Shown here piece by piece: positions 1 through 11,400 of a DNA stretch of 64,000 nt; positions within the stretch are counted from its first letter, which is position 1, and the number at the start of each line of letters is the position of its first letter. A program made the position numbers and the translations under genes. The notes below the pieces were generated by a model, which was not told where the DNA came from, made no database searches, and was given only the letters and a program-made list of their open reading frames with translations. This stretch comes from Papilionanthe hookeriana x Papilionanthe teres (lineage: Eukaryota > Streptophyta > Magnoliopsida > Asparagales > Orchidaceae), in contig CM040424.1 in the NCBI GenBank assembly GCA_022702705.1, forward strand, positions 79,735,452 through 79,799,451. The letters are read 5' to 3'.

Positions 1-1500
1 ATATTAATTCTAAATCATACAAATAAAAAGCACGAATGGGTGCGTGTGTTAACATTTATTTACTTACATTTGTTCAGTGCCAGTTAGGTTTGAGCGACCG
101 TTTAGTACGGGAGAGGATGCCCAAAAATAGAGCCAACATCTCACCCGCAAGTGCGCAGGTTAACGTGATCGAATAACTCAGTCTGGGCCATCTTAGTTCC
201 GTCCGTGTTCAAATATAAGTGTTTGGACCACTTTATTTGAAATTATGAAATATGTATGTATGCGTATATTTTTATGAATTATACATTTACGCCAACTTCT
301 CACCTGCAAGTGTGCAGGTCCCGCGAAAGCCGCTCCGGTTGCTGGTCTCGAGCATCTCGGGAAGTCCCTTGTGCTGTCGAAGCCTCCTTGGACGTTGTTT
401 CCTCCTTCCATCGTCACTCACTCCACCAATTTTCCCAAGTGATTTCAGTGCTTCGTAAGTTCCTTTGTCCTCGACTTTATGCAAATATATGTTGGGTTTG
501 AAGTGTTTATAGTTATCTGTAAGTTCATTTGTCTAGGTCTGTTGCTCGAAGCCTGGGAGAAGCATGTTAGGTTTGTGGCCGCGGCATGGGGTTGTGGTGT
601 AGTTTTAGTGGTTGTGGCATAGGGTTTGTGGATGTAGCCTGGGTGGCTATGACACGGGGTTTGTGGTTGTGGCATGTGGTCGTGGATGTTGAGTGGGTTG
701 GCTATGGCATGAGGATTTGTTTGTTAGGTCGTTGTTGTCCATTATGTTTGTGATGGTTTTTGTTGGGTTTTGTGCTTGTCTAGTGTGTTGGTGTGTTGAT
801 CTCAGTTGGGTTGTTGTTGGTTTGTTGGTGTGGATTCCTGTGATGTGGTGTTGGATTTGCGTTGGCCAATATTGGATCTGTGGTTGGCTAGTGTTGGATT
901 TGTGGTTAGTTAGTGCTCGATTTTCATTAACGACTCAATTGCTAGTGCGTTTTGATTGCTTAACTTGAATGTTCATATCATCATTATTTTACTTGTAAAT
1001 TTATTATTTTTTCTTTTTTCTAGCACTTTCAGTACTTACTATTAAGTGAGTTATGTATCTGAAATTTTGTTCTGTCTTATAATGAATTTCTGCTTATAAA
1101 GTATAAAATATGTGGTAATCACAATTATGTTTTAAACAACTTTATTAAGCAGAATCATGATCGTAATTTTTTCACAAACATCTGACTCACAATTACTTTC
1201 AAACAGCTGCAACAAATAGACAATCAATTTTCCCGTAGTAGTTTTCCTGCAACAACTTCCTAGAGCAACACAATTGCATCTGAAAATTTGAGAAGCTATA
1301 GCCACCCTAAACACACCATAAAATTAAAAACAGCCAAAAAAAAAAAAAAAAAAAAAAAATTCAGGTCGTCGTTAAATATTTTTTTTGATTCAATAAATAC
1401 GAATGAATGATTAATTTAAAAGAGTTAGTCTGTTAACGGCTTGCCGCCAAACACGAGGGTCAGTCCAACCAAGAGGCTCACTTGACCCTCTCACGAGTCA
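1..1500. other. Intergenic, no gene recognised
   Basis: No open frame here looks like a real protein. A near-identical 30-bp direct repeat occurs at 132-161 and 291-320 (GCCAACnTCTCACC...GCAGG). A strongly G/T-rich stretch with imperfect TTGTGG-type repeats covers about 540-930. An A-run lies at 1337-1359. Proximal promoter elements should lie in the last few hundred bases. Confidence 0.6.
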
Positions 1501-1521
1501 AAAGTGTCGCGCGTTCCAACA

Positions 1522-1530
1522 GGCGGGAAA
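1522..1530 (-). promoter_or_regulatory. E2F-type site upstream of DNA2
   Basis: GGCGGGAAA here is TTTCCCGCC on the other strand, a perfect match to the plant E2F consensus. It lies 77 bp before the start codon. E2F sites drive S-phase expression of replication genes, so the place and gene type agree. Binding is inferred. Confidence 0.6.
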
Positions 1531-1583
1531 CTCTTTTCTCTATTCCCAGTATTCATTATTATCTCGCCGCTTCCGAGCCTCAC

Positions 1584-1602
1584 ATGTGAGATGAAACCCT
1601 AA
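1584..1602 (+). promoter_or_regulatory. Two minimal upstream ORFs in the probable DNA2 leader
   Basis: ATG TGA at 1584-1589 is a start-stop unit. ATG AAA CCC TAA at 1591-1602 is a three-codon uORF that uses the telo-box as codons and ends 4 nt before the main ATG. They matter only if transcription starts upstream of 1584, for instance near the pyrimidine-rich stretch at 1531-1547. Confidence 0.45.
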
Positions 1603-1606
1603 ACCC
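1594..1606 (+). promoter_or_regulatory. Telo-box motif abutting the DNA2 start codon
   Basis: AAACCCTAAACCC ends at the base before the ATG. Telo-boxes (AAACCCTA) are common near starts of plant genes active in dividing cells and often occur with E2F or other elements. Confidence 0.6.
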
Positions 1607-1954
1607 ATGGCCCCGAGGAAGAAGCCTTCTTCCTCTACGAGAAAATCGAACTTAAGCCGCCAGCAACCCCCGTCTTCCAAGTATGGAATCCAGCATTTCT
1701 TCGAGCGGCACTCACAAACGCAGTTGGTTTCTACTTCTTCCTGTCCCCCCGAACTGCCCGAACCCGACCTTAACTCTAACCGTAAAACCAGTCCAAACCC
1801 TAGCCCCAATGCTGATCCCTGTCCTACTGAGGGAAATCCATTGCCCGCAGTTCTACCGCAACAGGACACCGAGTTCAACAGCGAAAAGAAGTCGTCACCA
1901 ATTTCTCCGGAGTTCGTCAAGAATGCCCCTCTTAAGCGTTTCAAGTTTTCACCG
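1607..1954 (+). CDS. DNA2: DNA2 exon 1 (codons 1-116)
   Basis: The start ATG lies directly after the telo-box and has G at +4. The product begins MAPRKKPSSS, like the MPPRKKP start of Arabidopsis JHS1, followed by KYGIQHFFERH, a PIP-box-like stretch (Q-x2-[hydrophobic]-x2-FF type; my inference). The rest is Ser/Pro-rich and probably disordered. It ends KRFKFSP at the donor GTAATG. Confidence 0.92.
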
Positions 1955-4900
1955 GTAATGGTGATGCTATTAGCTTCTTATGTATTATTTGAATATCTGA
2001 TGTTTCGATCCTCTGGAATCTGACCTAAAAAGTCGTATTTCTTTGATGCACAGTTGATAAAGCAGAGCCAAGACGACGGTGGAGACGAGATCTCATGGAA
2101 AATCTCTCCTTTAAATCAACGATTTAGGCCATTTAATGCGAATAAGTTACCGAGGACAATGAGCATTCTTGCAGATCAACCTAGGCCGATTGCCTCATTT
2201 ATCCATCCTTGCTTGCAGCAGCAGGTGAGGTTCTTATTACTGTTGCTTCTATCTTTTTAGAAAACTTACATAAATAATTCAACATGATTCATTTGTCAAA
2301 CTATAGAATTATTCTTGTACTTCTGCTGAAAGATTCCAGAAGTGGCTCTCTTCCCCAACTGCAAAGGATACCGGTGATTCTTTATCTTCCTCTAGGATGT
2401 TATCAGCTGAGCAAGATACTGAGCCGTGCGTTGGTAATGAGAGTGCTTGTATGAAGTCATCAAGTGAAGCATTTCAGACTCCTCCCTCTTCTTCTTGCAA
2501 TGACAGCAAGGTACAATTCATACTTTTTTTTTGGCAATCTGTATGTAAAATTTAGCAGTTCCTATAAATTGACCATGACCTATGAATCATGGCGATGCTG
2601 CTGTTTATATTCAACATGATCTAGTATGTGCACGTGTTTATATGGTTACAGGCTCTTGTTGGTGTGGTCAGTAAGGACGACTCACATGAGCTGGGTTTTG
2701 GGCTACACCACAAGGTTGGTGCATGCCATTCTACATCTTTCATGGCCTATCACTGTTTGGATGGGTGTGAAATATATTTTTACTGGTTTATTCCTTTTTT
2801 GCATTTCCAGACATTTCTTGAACTTTTAGATCAAGTCGGAGATGTGGTTATTGATAAATCAGTATCGACCAACATAATGCAAAACCAGAACTCTGGTGAT
2901 CCCAGTAGCCGGAATGAAAACAATTGTAAGTTGAAAGGAAAAAAAGCCGCAGTTACTGCAGCACAAAAGATTGACGGCTCTATAAACGATGATGTATTTC
3001 TTGTTTTGGAGGTTTGATTACTTTCCCCATAACGAAGAAAGCTCATGTTGCTCTCTGCTGTTTGTCATCTTACCGGCAACATGAAATGCCTTAGGTTTCT
3101 GAAAAGTGCAGTGCCGATTCTTCACATGTTCTTAATCCTTACAAGGTGTCACTTGGAAAGCTCATGCAACCTTTTTTCTGAAACTTGCAAGGCTTAACTG
3201 ATTTGTGGGATATTTGTTGTTTCTGGCTTTCAGGTTCTTCGTTTGCTTCATGAACTTACTGGTGAAGAGAGGGCGTTATATTTATATGATGAATGGTTGG
3301 TATGAGTTCCATTTCGGCTAATATTGCCAAATGAAGCGTGTTATATTCCATAAAATAGAGCAAATATTGTTTTTATCTCTCAATTTACTCCGGTCATGTC
3401 CACTTCTCACGCCGATAATTATGCAATGCCTATTGCTATCATCTCTTTGGTGGCCTTGTCCATTTCACTCCCGACACCATAACTTTTTTTTTCAAACCAC
3501 TTACTGTTGGAACAAGGCCCCTTATTTTCCTGGCTTATTTTGAACTTTTGTTACTAAAATGTGTGTTGATTTCAAAATAGCTTTGGTAAACACCAGGCAA
3601 GCTTCTGTTATTCTTTGATCCCATATTCATTTCATATGATTGATAACGTTGATTCTTTTCATATATTGAATTTAATTAATTCATTTATTTTTCTATAAAG
3701 CTTGTTTTGCTTGAGTGATTAAGGAATGCATCATCATGATTCAAATTTTTGTTAAATTTTAGGTTGATCATGGTATTTGATTCCAAGCGCATTTGATTTG
3801 TAATAATTGTTAGTTAAATATATTGTTCTATTTGGTTCTATTATTAGACTTTTAAATGCATGATAATTGGCATCATTTCAGGCATTAAAAATAGTGCAGC
3901 CTGTGCTTGCATTCCCTTAATGTTTTTTTTTTTTGTTTTAGTATCATTATGATTTTATCAATTTGATTGGGATGAGCTGTCCTTTTTTATTTATTTTTTG
4001 TTGGTACATAACTGCTGTACTTAACATACCCCATCTCTTCTCAGGTTTTACAGCATAATTGGACCCGGGGATACTGTGAGTGTTGTGGGGAAATTTGACG
4101 AGGAAGGAAAATGCATTGTCAACCACAGTAAAAATCTCATTATAGTTTTTCCTGATATTCTCATGTCTGGGACTCGGGTAAGCGTCTTCATGTTAGCAAG
4201 CATTTCATATGACCACCATGGTTCATTTTAATTTTTATTTTGACGCTGATGACATTTGGGCGTCGCTTTTTATTGTTTTTCTTTTCATCTTCGTTTATTG
4301 TTTCAAATTTTGGAAGCATAGTTTCATGTTTGGAGAAGGAACACATTCTTCATTTTCTATGGTTGTTGACCTGTTAGCATATAGGTTGCCTCTAGTTTCA
4401 GTTGTCCACGACGTGCTGTTCTTGACGAGAGGCTAAGAGCCAGTGAACATTCTTTGCCGGCTTTAGTTGGTACCATGCTTCATCAGACCTTTCAGGTTCA
4501 CTTCTATAAAATTTTGCATAACTTGATGAATAGAAATAGGTGGTCAGTGATTTTCACTGTGAGAACTTAGTTTTACGTGCTCAAATATTTTTATATCCTC
4601 TTAGGCTGGGCTTCTCAAGGATTCACCAACCAGGAATTTTTTGGAGGAGTGCGCTTCCATCATACTGCAAAAAAACATTGAGAACTTGTATGCTTGTGGT
4701 GGTAAGATTGGGAAGTAAACTATTTTTAACCTATGATCGAATTTCTTAAATATAATAATCTTATGCGAGGTCATATATTTGATTGTGCCAAGCTTCATAA
4801 AATGTTCTGATGTGAAGTCTGCTCATCTTATTGTTATGAAAATTTAATCACTTTGTTCAATCAATTTTTTATTAATTGCAGAATTGTGCTTTTGTATGCA

Positions 4901-5382
4901 GCTGATCAAAATGCAACACTTGCGGAACTTGTAGAAGCAATTCCCAGAATAATAAACTGGTTAAAATGCTTTAGAAATTCAGAGGTACTGAAGCATATCA
5001 TGAAATAGTTCTTAACTAATTAAGATGAAATAATATAGCCGTCTCCATGTAAAAGCATTTATCCTGTTTTTTCCCTGTTTTGAGTGGTAAGCTATTTGAG
5101 GCAGTCTCGTTGTTGTGTCTGTTTATATCAGCCGAGCTTACATGTCAGTACTGACCATATAGAATCCAAGGTTGACTCGTTTGAGTGCAACACCAACAAA
5201 GATAAATTGACATTGTTTCAGATGACGAGCTCAACATTGCCTTTAATTCTATTACCAATGCGGCTAAAGAGGCCATCAAAATTTTTGTAGAATTCCTAAG
5301 TAATCCAGGAAGGGTATATATATATATCTATCTCTCTATATATATGCATGTATGTATGTATGTATGTATGTATGTATGTATG

Positions 5383-5468
<86 letters not shown>

Positions 5469-8400
5469 ATATAATATAATATAATTGATGAGAAGAAATT
5501 TAGAAAATATATTTTGCTTCAAGGAAAAATTGAAGTGTGGGTTGTTTCTTGCCCTTTGTTTCCTAAAATTGGGGGCATTGGTTTGCACCCCTCTTTATAG
5601 AAAGTCTGCCACATCTCCTCTCTACTTTTTTCCTTCCCCTTCCTACATTCCAGCTGCTCGAGCTTGTAATCATTATTATCTCTCCCTTTCTCATTGGCTA
5701 TTTTTTTCTCTTGATTTCTTTCAATTCCTCTTGCGAGCACGCCACCGTCTCTGCATCCTTGCATAATGTATATAAAACAATCCAGCTGCCTTGCATGCTT
5801 CTATACATGCCTTTTTTTTATTAGTTTTACTCCAATGTGAATATTTTGTTATGCTATCTTGTATATTATCTGTTGAAGAAAATCGCTTTAATCCCCTTGC
5901 ATGCATTTCTTTCATGGTGGACATTAATGTCTTGTCTAGGTGCCTGCACTTATCTCCCATATATATATTTCTTGATATGGCAGGGGGCTAGATTTTTGAT
6001 GTGGTACTCGGCCCATCATACATTTCTAGCTTGTTGCGGGAAGGCTTAATAGATTTGATGGTGTCTTTTTTGAGGGTGCTATGGAAGTGCCACTGAAACT
6101 AGGGCAGTGATTAGCTGGTTTTACTTGCATAGAACTGCACTCTTCTCAGTTTTCTATCTCTTTTGACGTAAATCCCTAGATGGTGGTCTCTTTTGGCGTA
6201 AATTCCCTAGTTGGTGGCCTTCTTTTAGCGTAAATTCCCTAGTTGGTGGCTATCTCTTTTGACGTAAATCCCTAGGCGGTGGTCTCTTTTGGCGTAAATT
6301 TCATAGTTGGTGGCTTTCTTTTTGACGTAAATCCCTAGGTGGTGGTCTCTCTTGGGGTAAATTTCCTAGTTGGTGGCTGTCTCTTTTGACATAAAACCCT
6401 AGGTGGTGGTCTCTTTTGGCATAAATTCTCTAGTTGGTGGCCTTCTTTTAGCGTAAACCTCTTCTTGGTGACTGTTTTCGGCATAAATCTCGTGTTAGTG
6501 GCCTTGTACATTCCTGCCCAAATTGATTTCCTCATTTAATCAAATTTACATGACTCAAACAAAACTTACGACGAAACAACCAAACAACACATCATTTTGC
6601 AATCCTTTCATCATCCCCAACAACAACTTTCAAGGATCTTCAATTGCTCTTGTCTTTGGGTTGGGAGTCCCCAGTGGAAAGCCTTAACTCAAATTTACTC
6701 TGACTCTGAGTCAATTTGTTCTGAGTGTGACATGCTTACACAATCTTCTAGTCGTGTTGGTCGCTTCGGTCAACACCAATACGCGCGGTGTGCATGTTGC
6801 ACACCACACCTGATGGGGGTCCTTTTGTTGACCTCGATTTTAGTGAGGTCTTAAGCTTATTCCTTTTAGACCACTAGGATGCAGCTCTCAGGAGTTCACG
6901 TATTGACCATCCTAGCGGACTAGTAATGGAGTCCACCTCACATAGAGTTTCGAACCACTTGCAGACTCATTTTGTAAGGCACTCGCATGAGTAGTCCCGA
7001 ACACTCGACTTCTTTGTTGCGAAAGTTGGGGCCTAACGTAGAGAGCTCGAAAATGAGTTCTATGAAGAGCGGACGACTTTAGGTAAACCCTTAATGACGT
7101 TCGAATTCGCGCGCACCATAATTTGATAATTTTTAGCCCGATCGTCGGTGAACTTGTCTGGGCGACCCCGGATGACGAAACAGACCACACAGATGCGTCC
7201 GGGACGTCAACTTTAGCTAGGAAGGACACCTATATTGCCATAATTCCCTGCGCGCGAGCGACACGAAAATCGATGCATTTTTTTTAATTTTGCGGGACAC
7301 GGGTCCGAGCTTGACTCAGGTTTAATTCGGGTCCGAACTGGGCTGCACATCCAAACCCATTTGTTTTTTTTTTAAAATTCAAAATTTAAATTTCAAATAA
7401 ACTAATTAATTTAACATTAATTAGGGTATATTTGAAATTAATCTTTTCCAATTAATTAATTGTGGCGCCCATGCGACGGACGAACGCGACAATAAAAACG
7501 GGCGGGATGGCTCCTTCTCCTCATTCGATATCAGCCCTCCTCCCCCTGTTCGAGCACCCTGCACCGAGACCTGTTAACCCTTCCTCTTCCTCCTCAGCTC
7601 TCCCGCCCTTACCTCCTTCCCCGCTCGACCTCGCGCAGAAACATCGCTCGTCTCCCGCTCGACACTTTCCCGTCTCCCTGTTCGAGCACCCTGGACTGAG
7701 ACCCGCTGAATTCCGCCTCCCTCTTCCTCATGCAGGAGAAGCGCTGCTCGATCTCGCGACCCAAGCCGCACGCGACCGTAACCCTCTAGGCACCGCAAAC
7801 CAGACGCTCTCCTCCTCTCTCCATCGCGCGGAAAACCCTCGCTCCCAGTGTTCGATCCCTCCTTCTCTGCTACGCTACCTAGTTCCTTCTCCGCTCGACG
7901 CCAGAAAGAACCGCCGCTTGTCTCCCGCTCGGCTCGATCCAGTCTTCCGCCCAGAAACACACGCTCGACTCCCGCATTCGCTTGCTCGAGCCTACCGTAA
8001 CCCTCGCCTGCCCCTTTCTAGGGTTGCTCACACAACAAAGTAATCTCAAATTTTCTAAAAGATTCTTTTCTTTCTGCTTAAGCTCTGAAGAACATCTTAG
8101 TCTCAGCCGCACCCTTGCTTAGCTCTCAAGAACATCTTAATCTCAGCTGCACCGTTTCACCAAGATCACCAAAACTCTATTTCTCTCTTTGCGTGGCTAA
8201 TAAAAAAAAAGAAAAAAGAAAAGAAAAAAAAAAGAAAAAAAAAAGAATCAAAGATTTGCGTTCTTATTTGATCCTTCTAAAACATTGATGATAAAATACT
8301 AACAAGCTTAGTGCAGGTTGGAGACAATGCTCATTTCTTTGATTATGATGCTCTTTTACTTCTAGTCTTCCTATGGATCCCATATGGATGAAGTCTTTTA

Positions 8401-11400
8401 ATTCATAATTCCTTATGTTTCCTGTTGATAGAGTGTTGTTATTTGTTTGTTGAAACGTTTACATACTTACCACTCAATTACCTCATGTTTATGTACCTAA
8501 CACCTAAACTTTATTTTATATTTTATGTCGATACTATTCAATATTCCAACTGTTTTTGAAGCGATTTGGGGGCTGTATTGGCTCTATACTTTCACTGCTT
8601 TGGGACATTTTAAATCACAGCTTTTGGACATTTTAAATTACTGTTCTTGGACATTTTAAATTACTGCGTTTGGATATTTCATATCACAACTTTTGAATAT
8701 TTCATATCATTGCTTTTGTACGTTTTAAATCACTGCTCTTGGACAATTGTATCATCGTTTTTGAGGCGATTTGAGGGCTGTAAGGGAGCTGTTAGGAGCT
8801 TAGAAAGTGCTGTCCATCGCTGTAGGAAAGCGTGTAGGTGCTGTCCAAGACGTTTAAGTGCTGTCTAGTGCTATAGGTGGCTGTTTGGATTGAATTAACT
8901 TGCTTTGTTTAGGCTGTTTGGAGTCTGCTGGCTATAGGCTGTTTAGTCTTTGTAGGTCTTTGTAGAAAGTGGATGCTTGCTGTGAGAAGCTGCAAGTGCT
9001 TTGTGTGAGAAGTTTGTAAGTGCTTTGTGTGGGTGCTTGTGAGGGTTTGTTGTTTGCTTTGTGAAAGCTGTGGGAGCTTCGGTTAACTTCTTTGTGAGAA
9101 TGCTGTTATTTCTTGTAGAAAGTCTTTATTGGGCGCGGAATTTGCCGTAGAAAGTGCTTGTTAGGCTTGGAATTCTTTGTAGAGGTGCTTGTTTGGTGTT
9201 TGGGTAGGTTGTTAAGTTTCTTCGTTTTGAGGTTTAAAATAGCTTGTTAAGTCTTTGAAGGGAAGGATAGAATTGCTTTTGGAAGTCTAGAAAAGCATAG
9301 AAAGTGCTCTTAAGTTTGGAATTGCTGTTGGAAGTCTAGAAAAGCATAAGATTCTTTGTTCGGAAGTTCAGAACTGTTGTTTGGAGTTGCAAATCATTGT
9401 AGGATGTTGTAGGAAGTATCAGAGTCGTTGCTCGGAGTTGTAGGAGCTTGTAGAGTTGTCGCATAGGCTTGCTAGTTGCTGCCCCGAGCCGTTGGAAGCC
9501 TTAAAATTGTGATTTAGGCCCGGTTCACCTGCATTTTCTTCCCTTTTGGCTTTTGCTGGTTTTGGAAGTGAGCCAACTTTCTCCTTTTTCTTCGTTTTTT
9601 TATTTTTTTATTATTTTATTTTATTGTTACTTAAAACGGTTAAGTAAAAAAAAAGGAATTTCTGATTTAACTTGAGGAAGAGTAAAACACCTTAAATCAC
9701 TTCAAACACGAGTCACACTATAGGCTTCTTAGATCTTAGGTGCACACTTTAGATGAAGCCCCTTTTACCTAATTCACAACATATGCTTCCTAGACCTTAG
9801 GAGCGCGCACTTGGGTGAGTCGCCTGCTAACCTTAGCTGCAGACTTCCTAAGCCTTGCAGGTGAAGCCTCCTTTCACGATTCATGACATATCTTCACTGG
9901 ACCTTGGGAGCACGCCCCTAGGTGAGTCACCCACCTAATCTTATCCGCGATTTCCTAAACCTTAGGTGCACGCCTTAGGTGAAACCTTCTTCACAATTCA
10001 CGGCGTATCTTCCTAAACCTTAGGTGCACACGTTAGGTGAAACCTGCTTTACCTAATTCACAGCATATGCTTCCTAAACTTTAGGTGTACACCTTAGCTG
10101 AAACCTCTTTTACCTAATTCACAGCATATGCTCCTTAGACCTTGCGGATGATAAGCTCATCCCTATGTCGGATGGCCCTTTATGACTCATCCTCGGCGTT
10201 CTCCTCGGTAGACAAAAGGAGCATCGCGCAATGACGCAGAGGCTCTAGTCTCAACCATAAGGATCTCTGCGAAACCTTCATCCATATGATATGACAAATC
10301 TTGCTCTTCATCATTGACGTTTCCAATCTGTTCTTTTGACAGTACAACGATGTCTGCCCTGAGTTTCTCTAATCTTTCCTCAATTGACTTCCCTTTAATG
10401 ATCTTGAGATCGACTGAGGACTGTTGTTGTACACCTTCCATCAACACTGATTTCGGCGTGGCCGGAACACTAATGATTGGAGCATCAAACTTAGAATCCT
10501 TTGCGGGGAGACGTCGTTTTGATCTATTGAGGCACCAGTCCAGCAACCTTAGGACTCCGCAACTTCTCCTTCGGAACCAAGGCCCGGAGACTAGACGTCT
10601 CTTTAGGGGCCTCGGCTCTCCTGGATAAATCGCGGTCCCTAATGCGTGGTCCGGATGCAGTAACTAGTGATCCTTTGTGGGGATCTCCCCTCGTGGTGGC
10701 AAGTTGTGTTCTCGGACCCAGTCGAGACTGAATCGGTCGGCGCTCTGCAGGTTTCTGAGAGGCGACAGCAGTAGGTGTATGGGTAGCACCAGTATCTACA
10801 CGTTATCCTAGGAGAAGCTTAACGGGAATACAAGACCGTGGTGCTCTTCCCTCCTGGGTAGATCCATGAAATTGGCTAGCGGTTTCATCCTTTTTCAAAA
10901 TTTCTGCTCGGACTCGGGGCGACACAGCACACCCCATCCTTCTTATTATCTCAGCAACGGAGCAACGCTCCTCTCGAGCCAATTTTTCAAACACCCAACG
11001 AACGTGAGGAAGGGGCTCAGGCCTCTTTCTCTTTTCAACCTGACGACGACGCGAGGGCGGTAATTTAGCAGCAACCTTGTGAGCACCCTCTTCTCCAAGA
11101 GCGACAGACGATGGGTGAAAGGCTTGCTTCCTCTAAGGAGAGGTGCGGTCTCGGCCCATCCAATTTCTTCTTGTTGAGGAATCTCTGCGGCCGGAACAGT
11201 TTTCAAGGTGTTTGCCCATTTGGCCTTTAAGATCTTGCGATTTCTATTCCTTCGTTGCGTTCGGGTAAGCTTGTCGGACTTCAAGCTAGATCCAATCTCA
11301 AACACAGATGGTAACGGGGTAAGGGCATGAGCTGACTTGTTCTCATATAAGATTCCCTTTCCTTTCGACATCGGCGGAGCGGCAAGCGTGGTAGCAGTAA

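Larger units (their letters stand above)
6826..10145 (+). mobile_element. Truncated giant LTR, + orientation (left arm of inverted-LTR complex)
   Basis: Starts TGTTGACCTC as the other copies do, and runs through the same ordered blocks: GC-rich island (7480-8040), purine tract (8200-8250), GCTGT-rich repeat zone (8770-9480) and the ACCTTAGGTG tandem zone (9690-10145). It then breaks off into the internal region of the oppositely oriented element. It is the reverse complement of 14390-17785 and looks close to 90% identical in the GC island. The 5 bp before it (CCTTT) do not recur at the far end. Confidence 0.8.

Noticed and set aside
693..968. 91-codon Val/Trp/Cys-rich frame
   Set aside because: Comes from the G/T-rich low-complexity tract upstream of DNA2; no motif and no gene-like context.
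1540..1944. 134-codon open frame antisense to DNA2 exon 1
   Set aside because: It is the shadow of the Ser/Pro-rich exon 1; no domain and low-complexity composition.
5328..5588. 86-codon minus-strand frame with long Ile-Tyr run
   Set aside because: It is the TA/GTAT microsatellite translated, not a gene.
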